A stretch of DNA of 64,000 nucleotides from Ischnura elegans (lineage: Eukaryota; Arthropoda; Insecta; Odonata; Coenagrionidae), in NCBI RefSeq assembly GCF_921293095.1, contig NC_060259.1, positions 42,451,812 through 42,515,811 on the forward strand, written 5' to 3'. Both the position numbers and the translations under genes were made by a program. How positions within the stretch are numbered: the stretch's first letter is position 1; every line of letters starts with the position of its first letter. The notes beneath the pieces are model-generated. The model did not search any database. It was not told the origin of the DNA and was given only the letters and a program-made list of their open reading frames with translations. This document shows positions 38,054 through 51,000 of this stretch, one piece after another.

Positions 38054-38956
38054 GTGAGTGAGTATACGTGAGAAGTAATTTAATTAATAATTCATTGTAT
38101 GGCTATCAATTCTTTTTCCTAGTGAGTATGATTATTTTTACAACTAGCAAGTAATCTGTTCTTGCGTTAGAAGCCGGGGAGTTGTCTCAACGACATGTTG
38201 CCCATAGAATCAATGTACTTTTTAAAAATTATAAGTTTCTCTATGCCTGAAAATGTTATTTTCAGTCATCATACTAATTTTACTAGTTGAAATTCATTAT
38301 TTCTCTTTGTAATATGGAATTGGAGAAGATGCCTTAAATGTGTGACCAATGGGGGGTGAAGTAATGAAATTATGAAGTTAAATGTCAGTGCATTTGTGAT
38401 TTCAAGGAAATTGATTTTTATACGTACTTAGCTATGCATTTATTTCTTTTGGCAGCCAGCATCTACGGATTATATATCGAATTTGTTCTGATAGCTTAGG
38501 GGGTGGGATCTGATGTCTTTGTGGAGGTTTTGGTGTTGCTCATCAATTGTGTACTTTAAATATTCGCATCTTAATCATGCTTCGTTAGGAACAGTTAATA
38601 TGTGACTATTAGAGCGTTCTTACCACTGTGATTATTTGTTAATGAAACTTGTATGAGATTGGGTCGATGAAATTTTCGAATGAGTGAAGTGCTGAAGATA
38701 AATTTGGACAGCAATTTTTCTTGTCTTGTTTTGGCCAGTGGCATTGGCTGATGTTAGATGGACTTGGCTTCAGCCATGCTACTGGCGAAATCATTGAAAT
38801 TAATTACTTTTGTTGTGTCGAGGTGATAATAGTCTCTATACTATAGTAGTCATTTTACATAGTCTTTTCTAGCATTGGGACGAATTATCTACCTCACCTC
38901 CGTTGAATTTGGTATTGAAAGGAATTTGTCAATGTGCCCGTTTAATTTTTCAGAAA

Positions 38957-39155
38957 ATGGCCCCACCTACATACGGAGACCTAGGAAAGGCATCCCGCGA
39001 TGTTTTCGGCAAGGGATACCACTTCGGTCACATTAAGTTGGAATTGAAAACAAAGACTGAAGATTCAGTCGATATTACTGCCGGTGGTACCCTTAATCAA
39101 GACACGGGGAAGGTGTTCGGAACGTTGGAAACGAAGTATAAAGTGAAGGACTATG
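38957..39155 (+). CDS. VDAC: VDAC coding exon 1
   Basis: The acceptor TTTTTCAG is at 38953, AAA follows, then ATG. It encodes the N-terminal helix and first strands through [10 protein letters not shown]. The donor is GTATGG and the split Gly is completed in the next exon. Confidence 0.95.
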
Positions 39156-42100
39156 GTATGGTATCTCCTGTACTCTTTATGTTTTGTACATTCGTGTGGA
39201 TTGGTAGTAATGTTAATTTTATTGCAGGAATGGTTTTCACGGAGAAGTGGAATACGGACAATTCCCTTTCCACTGAGATATCCATTGAAGATAAAATAGC
39301 GAAAGGCTTGAAGCTTTCATTGGACACTACCTTCTCCCCACAAAGCGGGTAAAAGAGTTGAAAACTAAACCATCTCTGTAGAATTAGCTTGTGGGCTTGA
39401 AGTTAATACCTTTCTCTCCCATCTAGAAAGAAGACTGGTCGAGTAAAGAGCCAGTATAAACATGATAGTATCGCAATGAATATGGACGTGAATTTAGACC
39501 TTGGTGGACCAGTTATAAATGGAAGCTCAGTTTTTGGATACAACGGTTGGTGGGCAATTTCTATTTTATTATTTTCACTCTCAACGGCTTAAGCCAGTCT
39601 ACTTTTGTCTGAAACTAATGGTGATGCAGTGACTCATCTGAACGGAAAACATTTGATTGTTTCCTTTTTGCTACTAATTTTCTGTGAACAACAATGTTCT
39701 TGGGAATTCTGGTCATATCAAATTTTTGCATGTGTTGGGTACATCGTGTGTCTGAATTTTTGTGGTGGTATTTAAGTACTTTGGCTGTCTGTAGTTGACA
39801 TATGTCATGGGTAATAATGCAGGTACTTGTGTTTTTAATCACTAAAGCTAGTTATGCGTAGATTTAATTTGATCTATACTTACTAGTCCACCAATTATTT
39901 TATTACTCTGTCTTCATAGTTAATTACTTGTATTGGCTTTTATGGTTGCAGTAATATTGCAATGCAGTGTCAAATCGATGAAAAAGACCTTTTGACATGG
40001 TAAAGGATTTATTTTTCTGTGATGAAGCTGTTGATTATTGTGGATCTATAAAATATTTTTGATACCCATCCTAGCTTCTGGAAGGCAATGTTTCCTATTT
40101 CAATCTATATTTTTAATGCCATTATTTATGATTGTTTCTTTGACTCTTTTTCATGGTAAAGAGATTGAATAATGTTGAAGTTGAAGAGTAATACTTTTGA
40201 GTATGGAATATTAAAGAGTTAAATATTCTTCCCGTCATAATTCCATTAATACATGTTTTGATGCCACAACTAAGAACTAGATTTCTTAGTTAGTAAGGAG
40301 ATAATGGTTTTAACACTATAAATTCTTAAGTAGTAATTTTGATCCATTTTCATTACTGTGCATCCACTATCTACGATAAATTGGTATTATATACTCAGCA
40401 GTTTAAACTGAAAACAATTCAACCCAAACAAATTCAATGCTTACTTAACTTATTAATTATAAGAATCTGAGTTCTTAGTGTCTCCTTAATTTCTCGCTGT
40501 TGTTGAAATTTATCATAATTAAATGCAATTTTGTTGGCACATATCTATGCTTTCAATGTGGGATACATTTTTAAAGACTACCAAATACCTTAAATTATTT
40601 AAGAGCGGTAATAGGAAGCGTTGCAAAGTAATTTAATGAAATTTCTGCCTAACCATTGAAGTGAATGGAGCACAATTCTTGGAAGTCGTTTTTTGATTAG
40701 GAGGAATTTACAATTTCTTTTCAGTTATTCAAATAGGTAGAGTTAGTTGCAAAAATTTTGCTTTCCTTTTGTTGCCCCTTGATGGTTGCTGTGTGAGAGA
40801 GGACATAGGTTTATTTTATTTTGATGTTGGAGCGTTGGTTTCCCCATTCTTATGGGCATGGTTTTTAGATGTCAGTTTTCAATTAGGCTTAACATAGTAT
40901 TCAAAACTACAGTGGCATGCTAAAGGGTTATTTCAATACAGTTCTTCATCATTGATATTGACCATTAACTCATTTGAAGCTGGACATGGATCCTGAACAT
41001 ATCCATTAGTGGAGTCCAATCACATTTCCTTTCAAGCCTGAAACAAACTGCACACGATTAAAGAATTAAATCTTCTGTAGACCACAGTCATGGACAGGAC
41101 TTAGCAGCAGTATCAGGGATAAATGCAATGAATCCTGAATTGATGTGGTCTACACTGTGTTAATGGGTGTGCCTTAGGTACATATTGCTCAGAAAAGGTT
41201 GATGGTTTAAATGTGATCTTTGTGTTTACCCTCCATACCTGGCTATCCTTTCCTTACCATACGTCCACCATTGGCATAAATCTAGATGAGCTATTATTGG
41301 GGTAACCTCCCCAAAAACTGACAATGCGTTGGTGACATCGTTGGTTGAAGGCTTTCATGTATTGCAGGTGTTCTTGCACTTTGGTGGTAGAACATTTTCC
41401 ATTAATGAGGATTCTTTTAAGTATTTCCTGTTGTATGAACATTAATTGTGATATTGATTGGAGTAGAGATACATAGGCTAGTTATGAGTAATTAATTGCA
41501 GATTATATTTGCCCATCATGCAATACTTGATTAAATATTTCTTTTCTTCCCACATCCATTGAGTTGACTTATGATTCAAGTGACTAGGCATCTCTTATGC
41601 TGGACTCTTCTGCTTTTTTCACTCTTTCCCTGATATCCCCTACAAGATTTATGGCATAACTCTGTGTCCCACTCTCACAGTCTCTTTTTTTCTTTGGGAG
41701 CATTTTCATTGTGTAGATATAGTTAACAAGTGATTTTTTTCCCAAATGAAAAAATTTTTAGCTTTACAGATTTTGCTTTAGAAGTGTTTTAGGCTTGCGA
41801 TCAACTCTCAAAGTACCTTATGTCTATGACTGTAAAATCCCAAGCATGTGTTAGACTGAATTAAGAATTAATTGGGCTGTGGGGAAGGGTATTTGGATGA
41901 GGCCACAACGGCTTAGGTCATTTGCCCAATAGGGAGGCAAAGGTGGATAGAGTCCCCACGTCAGCTTTTGCATGCTCCTAACGAAAGGTACCAAAGGGAC
42001 CATGGCTTAGTGTCTCATCCAACGGATGGAGTGCTGTACAAGAACCTTCACAAAGCATTTGAGTAGGGATCACTGGGGCAGTCTCTGAAAAATTTCCACC

Positions 42101-44361
42101 ACTTCCAGGATATTTACCTATGCCCATGGGGTGGTAAGCCAGTACTCTAAGCCACCACACCAACCAGATTCCAAGAACTAATTTCCTCTCCTGTATAGAA
42201 TTTAACAGCTGTCAGATATCTTTCATACAGCACTGGTTAACAATAAGTCTCTTTAGTGTGGCTCGTGCTCATTGGCTTAGATCTGGTTGGCTTAAATAGT
42301 AAATGTCCCGCTATCAGTAATCGAAGATCTAGTCTTTTCAGTGATGGTTGGCATCTGTGCAACCATGACCTTTGGTCTTCGTTAATTCAGGAATTGTTTT
42401 CATGAATTTGCTTCTTCATTAGGTATATAATTTTGAACCGTGGGAATCTTGAGTTTGTTTTTTATCTGGGCATAATGCCCACTGAATGATTAGCTATAAC
42501 ATGTGAGAAATTGGTGTCTATTCATTGGAATTGTTATTATTTGCTGTTTTCAGGCTGGCTGGCTGGATATCAAATGTCTTTTGATTCTTCCAAATCCAAA
42601 TTTACAAAGAATAATTTTGCTGTTGGATTCTCTACTGGTGACTTTGTGCTGCACACTAATGTGTAAGTTTAACTGCATGTTGTCATTTGACAAGTGAAAT
42701 GGATAGGACGTGTTCAATGCTATTTAGACTTATTCTCTTTGGCTCCTAATTATGAGAATCATCTCTTATTTCATGGACTTAGCAATGATGGACAAGAGTA
42801 CTGTGGCTCCCTTTACCAGAAGGTCAATTCTCAGCTGGAGACTGGGATCCAGTTAGCGTGGACAGCTGGATCAAATTCAACAAGATTTGAAATTGGATGC
42901 AAGTATGCTTTGGCTGAGAATGCTGCTGTTCGTGCTAAGGTGGATAACTCAAGCCGCGTTGGTCTTGGTTACCAGCAGAAGTTACGAGATGGTATGTTTG
43001 CCATCATCAATAAGTACAAATATGTATGTAGCTGCTTCAGGCAGCTCTCTGTTAAAGTTATTAGGGTAGTTTCCTTCATCAAAGAAAATGAAAGGTATTG
43101 ATTGCGATTCGTTACCCACCATTAGTGTATTCATAATATACAAATCATTTGGTTTTAGAAATCTCTTTAGACGAATGTTTATGGTCAATTTTAACCTCAT
43201 TTGAAAAATGCCAGATTGGCAGCCATGCGATGCCACTCTATGTGACGTCACAGGGACCCAGATGCTATACGAGTAGTCAGTAGTTTTACATTACCTGAGA
43301 TTACCAATGCATGCATGAGGCACAGAGCTCAGGGAAACATTTCTTAATAATCACCTATTAAAGTTGCCTATGGTCGGAAAGTTTCCTTCGTTTAACAGGG
43401 TATTAATAATCCTTATATAAGCCAAGCGCTACCTGCTAGCAGGGTTCTCTGCTACCTGCCTGCATCGTATCTGCGCTCATAGCCACGTACCAAGGTGGCC
43501 TCACACAGCGGCAGCTGGAACTAGAATGACGTCACATGGGCTTTTCCCAGCATTCATACTTAGCCGTCGCGTTTTCGCGTGCTTGAAATTTTTCACTTTT
43601 CATTTAATCGCGAAAAATAGATATTGTCATTTAAAATCTAAAAGCGATTTTTATCTAATCTTTCGATTTAGGCAGTAAAAAAATAATAGGAAACCACTAT
43701 TATATTCAAGGTTGAATTAACATTGTATCTTTCTATTAAAATTTTTTTGTTGTGGACATGAACATGAAAGGTTTTTCCCATCAGTTTTTAGGTACAGTTA
43801 TTTGTTTATATTTAATTTTGTCGTCATTGTTTAGTTAATATTAAATTATAAGAGTGTAAATTTAACATACCTTTAAATACAGTAATGAAAAAGTTAAACC
43901 ATTTGAATAAGTATTTTAACTGGCTGCCAGACATGGTTTTCAATGGTAATTTATCAGAGGGAAGTGTATAAAATCATGAATAACTGATCATTGAAGGGGA
44001 AAAAGGAATGCTTTATTGTTTCAATTTGCTCAAGAGTATCCATCTAGAGCTGTGGGGAAAGTAATTTAAAATTAGGTTTGTTACAACTCTCAGAGTAATC
44101 ATTTCCAGTAAGATGTTTTGCCTAGAGGAGAACTAAATTCCTATTTTTATAACCTGTAGAATGTCATGTAATATAAGTGGGCTTATTTATCATAGGGATA
44201 CATTAGCAATCAACTTGTTCCATGAAGTCTTATATTTACCTTACACATTTAAAATGTTATTATTTGCAGGTGTGACACTAACAATGTCAGCTTTAATTGA
44301 TGGCAAAAACTTCAACCAGGGTGGGCACAAGCTTGGCCTGGCCTTGGACTTGGAGGCTTGA
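38957..44361 (+). CDS. VDAC: Voltage-dependent anion channel (mitochondrial porin)
   Basis: Coding exons 38957-39155, 39228-39348, 39427-39545, 42554-42662, 42783-42991 and 44270-44361 join to exactly 282 codons plus TGA. Animal VDACs are 280-283 residues. The product is the 19-strand beta-barrel of the mitochondrial outer membrane that passes ATP, ADP and other anions. Seen: the N-terminal helix [40 protein letters not shown] with the conserved Glu at residue 72 (vertebrate E73), [54 protein letters not shown] and the C-terminal [19 protein letters not shown]. All junctions are GT-AG and in phase. The start is the first ATG after the acceptor at 38953. The long intron 39546-42553 holds a possible SINE, and the last intron holds a MITE. 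The gene appears intact and functional. Confidence 0.97.
39228..39348 (+). CDS. VDAC: VDAC coding exon 2
   Basis: A short 72-bp intron precedes it (acceptor ATTGCAG). It encodes [20 protein letters not shown] through [12 protein letters not shown]. The donor is GTAAAA after AGC GG, and the next exon supplies A to complete Gly. Confidence 0.95.
39427..39545 (+). CDS. VDAC: VDAC coding exon 3
   Basis: The acceptor is CATCTAG. It encodes [20 protein letters not shown], then [19 protein letters not shown]. The donor reads GTTGGT, a weak match to the GTRAGT consensus, but it is the only junction that keeps the GYNGWLAGYQ reading frame. Confidence 0.93.
41880..42180 (-). mobile_element. Possible tRNA-derived SINE in VDAC intron
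   Basis: Read on the - strand, the segment begins GGTTGGTGTGGTGGCTTAGA, which resembles a pol III A-box region (TGGCTTAGAGTACTGG). It continues GC-richer than its surroundings for ~300 bp. A matching B-box is only degenerate. The overlapping 61-codon ORF on the - strand has no family resemblance. Confidence 0.4.
42554..42662 (+). CDS. VDAC: VDAC coding exon 4
   Basis: The acceptor is TGTTTTCAG. It encodes [20 protein letters not shown], then [15 protein letters not shown]. The donor is GTAAGT with phase 2. Confidence 0.95.
42783..42991 (+). CDS. VDAC: VDAC coding exon 5
   Basis: The acceptor is GACTTAG. It encodes [40 protein letters not shown] and on to [10 protein letters not shown]. The donor is GTATGT. 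The MITE at 43064 lies 72 bp downstream in the intron. Confidence 0.95.
43064..43700. mobile_element. TA-flanked MITE, copy 2, inside a VDAC intron
   Basis: This is a second copy of the family at 11970-12620, in the same orientation. It starts GGGTAGTTTCCTTCATCAAA after TA and ends GGAAACCACTAT before TA. It sits in the VDAC intron 42992-44269, about 70 bp past the donor. It contains TGACGTCA at 43243-43250 and 43527-43534. Copies differ by many point changes, so both are old. Confidence 0.75.
44270..44361 (+). CDS. VDAC: VDAC coding exon 6 and stop
   Basis: The acceptor is TATTTGCAG. It encodes [20 protein letters not shown], then LGLALDLEA and TGA. The GGHK-LGL-LEA ending is the canonical VDAC C-terminus. 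Confidence 0.96.
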
Positions 44362-44863
44362 TTTGCTGGTTGGCAATCCCTCGCCGTAGACGGAAGCAGG
44401 TGCATTGTGGGAGGAGGGCTTGAATTTTGTGGAATCCATCCACATGGTTTGAGAGAAGTGTGGTTCGAATCTGGTCCGATGGCATCAGCCAGGGGGCTGC
44501 CAATGGTTGTTTGCTTTTATTGTTGAAGTACTCTCTAGATTCGCCTCAATTTGTTCACCACATGTAAATATTGTTGCTTGTGAAAAGCTAATTATTATCA
44601 CCTTCACTTTTGTGGATGGAAAAAAAGATGTTGAGATGGCATGAAGTCCCTATCTTCATTACTCCTGGCTTGCTCCTGTGGGTCCCATGGCGAGAGGGTA
44701 TCTTTGAGAGTGAAATTAGCCATGGGAAGCCAATATGGCATATTCCTTTGCTTGAGAGGAGGGGAGTTAATTGTCCCATCACTAGTGTCTTGTAGTTCAA
44801 GTTATTTTGTACTCGTTTAATGAATTGTGAAGGCAATTTGTTCAGATTCCAACTGTGTGATTA

Positions 44864-44869
44864 AATAAA
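44864..44869 (+). other. VDAC polyadenylation signal
   Basis: AATAAA lies about 500 bp after the VDAC stop, in AT-rich DNA followed by a GT-rich stretch. It is a likely 3' end of the transcript. Confidence 0.6.
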
Positions 44870-44879
44870 GAGGAATGCA

Positions 44880-47475
44880 ATGTATGGTTAGTCTTAATAA
44901 ATGACTATATACAAACATCAATGCTGATGTTGCGGGTGATTTCCTTTTACTAGTGGCAGTAGAGGTATTTTTGCTGTTATCTCAAATTATGGCTAGTTAA
45001 AATTTTCTTTGCTTTGCCTAGTAGTGTTCCCATGCATTATTTTAATCTTATTCAGCTATTTACAAGGCATATGTGTTCTGTTGAAAGTGCAGAGTAAGAG
45101 CATTCCGAACTCAAATTAAATAGTTATCATTGTAGACATTTGCCAAACAAACAGCCTTTAGTTAAAATGATAAAAAAGTATTTTTCCGACAACTACAGCC
45201 TTGAATTCTGAAGGTATGAACTGTATTGGACTGAATGTAAAAATGATCATACCTTGAGGTTGATAAAACAAAGTCAACATTAATATCACTGAAAAACTGC
45301 ATCAAAGTTAGTCTAATTTACTTTTGACCAAATTCTATTAATTGCCAAAGCATGTTAAAGTATTCCAAATTATTGTGATAATCAATCTAGTCAATTTGTA
45401 TTGAGTAATTTCAATGTAGGAAATAATGGAAAAGAGACTATTACAGGGCGAATTATGCTAATGTGTGAATTTCCATTGGTTATGGTGTCAAAGGAGTTCT
45501 GCCTTTCTAATTCAAAGGTGAGAGCATGACTTATATTAGCATTATTTTCCATTACCTCCGTTATTTGTGTTCTTATTGTTTCTCTTTGAGCTCAGTAATA
45601 CACCTTTACTCATAGTGATTAATTTCATTATGATAGCACAATGTGGTAGCTTCCCTGAAGGCAACCATTTTGAATGCTTATTGTAGATGTAAGGAATTCA
45701 TATTGCCCACTGCTGTGGTTACTGTTGGAAAACTTGTAAGATAATATTTATAGTGGTAGAAAGTTCTTCAGGTAGCTCTGTTCCATGCAGTATGGTGTTA
45801 AGGTCATTAAGCAATGGCTGTATACCATCAAAAGAAATTCAAAGGTCTATAATGGCCAATGAGAGATGATCATATTACATATATTCGTATTGTTTGTCTC
45901 ATAATTATGAAAGGTCAGCGTATTTGAACCACAACCTGTGTAAGTGAAGTTCCTCGCCATGCTTGCATCTACATAAGTCTTACATCTATAGTGGAATGGC
46001 CTTTGATAATTTAAAGAATGTAGGGTTATGTTGTCTTAGAGTCTATATGAGATTAAACTCTTGTTTCTTCCCAAAACAAAGTCTATTTCTTCCTATAATG
46101 TGGTCATCATGCAAATGATTATTTTTCATACTTACAATTGTATACCACAGTGTGATTATGAGATACCCTTTTTAACAGAGCAGAGCTAGTAAATGGAGGC
46201 TGACATGGATCAAGGTATACTCTCTGCATTGATTCTTACACTCATTCTGTTTCTTATTAAGAACTTGTATAATTTGGAGTATTTTTAATTGTGGTAGCTA
46301 AGGAATGTCCTCTGACTAAAGTTGTTTGTGGTGCAGGCAAAGTGGTTTTTTAATGGGCCTTCTGGCCCTATTGCATTTTTGCACTTCAATTTTCTTCATT
46401 CTACTCCCGTTGCTCTGATTTTTCTTGATTAGGACCTAGAAATATTTGAATTTCAGAAACTATTTTAGATCCAGAAAACCATCCAGTAATAGAAATTGAC
46501 TCACTAACCATTGAGAATTGTCTGACAGATCTGTTGAAAAACGTTTGTTTCCATGTGGAAGAATAGGAATTCAACAATTTCTGTATCAAGTTGCTATCTG
46601 CAGTTCATGTCGTATTTGCTCTAATCGTGTGTGATCAAGCTGCATGTGACACCTTGGTGTTATTTTACTGGGGAATTATAATTATTACACTTAGTGGGAA
46701 TGCCCACCATTTTTTTCAGTTGAAAGAAGTATTTTATGCATTGGTTTCATGCCATTTGTTAACACAATTTCATGAAAACCTTGGGCAGCCCTGGTTTTTC
46801 ACAGCACTGCATACTTTGAATTACTGAGGGGGTTAGCATGTATTATTATGCTTAGCTTGTTGGAATAAGAAGTGAATTTCTTGGTGTAGCTGGGAAAGAG
46901 ATTATTTACTTATTTGGGGCTATGTGAATTTACCGATTTAATGAAAGAACCTAAGTTACTTTTTGTGATGCTCAGACAATCTTCAGGTGTGGTATCAGAA
47001 TTTAGTTGCTTGAGGGTAACTTTAGTTGGACTTGATAATTGATTTTTAACTCTGAAATTAGGAGAGGGTGCTTATTGTTAAAAGTTTTTTCAAACAAGCT
47101 ATGACATAAGAATACAACTGCAACTTCTGAAGCAAGAACTATGCTGAATCTAACACAGTCTCCAGCTGTCTAACTTGTTTCATCCCGTTGTTGATTCTGG
47201 GTTGTTAAATTTATCAAGTGGTTGAAGTGTAGGAATGTGAAATTACATATTGCTTAATGATAGTGCTAGGTGAAATAAAATGTGATTGTGGAAAGACTGT
47301 TAATGTGTTATTTTTATTTTTAAATTTAACATTTTCATAGCATAAAGCTAGTACTTACAAATGTACATACGTGTGTAAAGTTCTCAGTATTTCTAGGTCG
47401 GGAATACACCGTAACTTACATTTTGATGCTTAATATATGCTTTATCCTCACAGCTGATGTTAATTACATTTATAT
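44880..47475. other. Intergenic DNA downstream of VDAC
   Basis: AT-rich and without a supported gene, RNA or bounded repeat. Short ORFs (for example 46591-46827) have no recognisable content. Confidence 0.5.
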
Positions 47476-48075
47476 AGTCAAACCTCGATAAGCGAGAACT
47501 GGATAGGTGAAAAACCTTTCAGTGTTACTCATTGCTATGTCCCATCATTTTTACCCATGAAAGCCTCTACAAGTGAGACTGGGAACCTCTATTAACGAGA
47601 GGTTTCTTGGTTGACTTAAGATGGGAAAAGATGTGCATGCTGTCCGGCTCAATATGAAATGACAGGAAACCTATGTTGCACTCAAATTTAGAATTTTGTA
47701 CATTTTAGTTTACGTTGACTTGTGGGGAACACATTCTTCGCATGACCCTATCAATTCGTAACACCCTTTGATGGAAGCTGAGAAAGACTGATACTTTTTG
47801 AAAGAAAATTTCAGAAGTTTACATTGTCGCATCTTCAAATTCAGTGAATAGTCATGCTGTTTTTGAGTCATTTTAAAAAGGTAACAATCTATTTTCGAAT
47901 AGAGAAATGAAATCAAGAAAACCTCGAAAGACATCAACTGATTTCTTCAAATGGACTGTGTAAATAATAGGCCATTCTGGAACCTTTGTAAGTGAGAAAC
48001 TGGGTCAGTCAGAAACCTCTACAAGCAAGAAAAAAATGCCAGCCCCTTAAACTCTCACTTATTAAGGTTTGCCTG
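47476..48075. mobile_element. pogo/Tigger-like MITE
   Basis: The left end TAGTCAAACCTCGATAAGCG is inverted at the right end (TCACTTATTAAGGTTTGCCTG). Ends of the CAGtcAAACCTCGATAA type are typical of pogo/Tigger elements. TA precedes the left end; the right flank is TC, probably mutated. Subterminal copies of CCTCTACAAGTGAGA-like sequence recur several times near both ends. The 600-bp interior has no intact transposase. Confidence 0.6.
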
Positions 48076-51000
48076 TCGTTGCATTATTATTTCTGTGATA
48101 TGACTGCGAGATGAATGAATCGTACATCAAAACTCCTTTTGCAATGCCAATCCTCACCTGATCCATTTGTTGAGAACTTATCACTCAATTGTTATTGGAA
48201 TCTTCATGTGTGGAGGAGTTAACTCGGTAACATATTATTCAGGGGTCATAAAAATTTTGAATTATATAAATATACCTAATTATTATAATATTATATCTTC
48301 TAAGTAATGAAAAAATGAACCTTATGGAGAGCACAATATCTGATTCATATGATTTACAAATGGGGTAATGGTAATGCTCAAACCTTTCTAACATGAAAAG
48401 GTTGTAGCCTGTGAAGATATGGTGAAATCCTTAATCATATTCCAATAGGCTTTAAGTGATGCTTAGGATTCATGTGACTTAGAGACTACCGTCGACCAAT
48501 TCCTAGGTAAGGATCATTCCTGATTCAGGAATGCATACATGCTTGCATGTTTGATGCAATGCATACATGTTTGTTACAAGGACTCCAGATTAAAAGAATC
48601 AACAGTTTCTCTTTCTTTCAATCTCAATATATAACTATGCTTCATGAATTTCGAAAATGCACTCAAGTTAATTTTCATTCTTTAAAGAACAGAAAATTGG
48701 TATGACACATTTCATATGAAATTTATGTATGGTAAGAGTTAGGTAGCAAACTGAAAATTTGGGTGAGCCAGGATAGACACTGGCATGTGAGAAGGCTGTC
48801 CTCAGTCATCCTTGTTACTTATAGTGTAGGCAGAGACCATGGTGAGGAAGGTCTAAGAAAAGCTAGATGATGTATTCAAGTCTGAAGCTAGATTGCACTA
48901 GCAAAAACATGGGTCATTATGTGACTCCGTACGTGGGAATACCAAAAATGTGGTGTGAAAGCATACCCCAGCAAAAAGGTATGCACCAAGAGGGTTAATA
49001 GGTAAGTGTAGAATCTTTTGAGTTATGTTTTCTCTTTGAGTGCGTCAAGAGGAATGTCTACTAGGTAGGATATCCAACCACAGAAATTGTATCACGTGAC
49101 GTAATGAACAGTAATGAGAATAGGATGCGTTAGACACAACCAAAAGTAGAATAATTGGCTTTAGGACATGAGATACACCTACATACTAACTTTGGTTGCA
49201 ATCCGTGCAGCTGTATGGAAATGCAAAATGGATGGACAAACTGACATCCTCTCTTGTAAATGTTTAGCATTAGTTGCATTCCCATCTATATGACACAATT
49301 AAATAAAACAGCAAATCCAAGGTGACAGCTGGACTGAAAGGCAACATGAAAACCTGATTAAAACTACAAACACATGATACTGAACATTTTATTTCCCAAA
49401 CACTGCGCATGGCCAGGAATACGCCCTAATATTAACCCAGGGTGGGGTCACAAACAAATTGGAATAGAATATTAATCCAAGTAAATGACAATTTGATTTA
49501 AAAAGATATGAATACTATAACATGATTAAATGGAGCAGTATGCACATTACAAGGAATACCTCGGTTAAATTTTCCTGTCACGGTACCTCAACCATCTTCT
49601 CCTTTTGATTCCTGTCACTATAGTAGATACTGTATTCATGCACGCCGCGTTAGACGATTTCAAAAAAAGAAATGAATACCGCTATGCCTGGGCCAATGAG
49701 AATCTCTGTTTACATCACATTGAAGGGCCGAAGTTTTGTTTACTTTCATGAAGCGCATAGTTTAACTTGATTATAAAATGGGAATAGTTTTCAAAATTGG
49801 TATTTTTTGAATAAAAATAAAAGCGTTTTTCATTGCGGACAGAATTATTCTTAAACGAATTCAATATATTGTATGAATCACCTTCAATTCAAACAATTAT
49901 TATTTGCATGGCCTGTTAATCGGTCATCAATATTATTCACGAATCATATATGTTAGTGAGTGAAATATAATGATTATATATCAACCTCTGCTGAGAAGTA
50001 CAGCGCATTTTTATCCTGCTTATATAAGGGGTAAAGAAATCCATGCACGTTTTCTCAGTCCTTCATCAATCCACAGGCTGAGCCTGATTTGCACTTCCAT
50101 CTCAGAGTATTACTATTACCATGAACATACAAATGTATGTTCATGACTATTACGTAAAAGCTGCAAGAAAGATTAACTTCGTCCTGATGTTACGAGTGGC
50201 AATAAATGGCAACGTTGAAATATTCTACAACGGGAAGAAGGGGACACGCGAAAGAAGGGCAACATCCTCATTCCATCGTTATTCCTCCAGATGAGGAAGG
50301 ATGGTACCATGTCCGACGAAATTTTCACTTTTCTTCAAGAGAGATGTTTTAAATGAACATCAATGGCATCACAATCGAGGGATATTTCGTAACCAATACA
50401 TCATCACGTCGCTTTCCCCATTAGTATTTATCCTGTGTGCAGAACTTTAGAACTAGATGTTATCTACCTTATCTGAAGTTTGAAATCACATTTTAATTCT
50501 GTGATGATAACATAAATCAGATTTTTAATATTATTAATTACCCTACCCAATTTGAGATGAAGCTTTCTTACTGGAAATTCAAAAGAAATGTGAGGAAGCC
50601 CAGAAATTCTTCGATATTCAGAAAAGAGTTTACTACATGAGTCAATACTGTCATTCTCCTCTAGTCATTTTTCTATAATATCTTTCCTTTCTTTACCCTC
50701 TGTTGCCGGGCCGATCGTCTTGATAACTTTGGCACGACGCCATTTTCAGAAGCACCAAAATAAACATAGCTGATTGGATGAAACTTCAGGGGTGAAGTTA
50801 ATAAATATTTCAAATTGCTCTAGGGTTCGGATTGTTATTGAATGCTTTTAAAACGAGACCTGCAATAATAGGAATACAACCAGCAACCTCATTCCGTAAT
50901 ATGACAAATAGCGTAGAAGGAGAGACGATCGCTGACGACGACCTTCGTTCCTGTACGTACGCTGTTATTGCAGGGGATTGTGGTATGGTAATGGTGGGCG

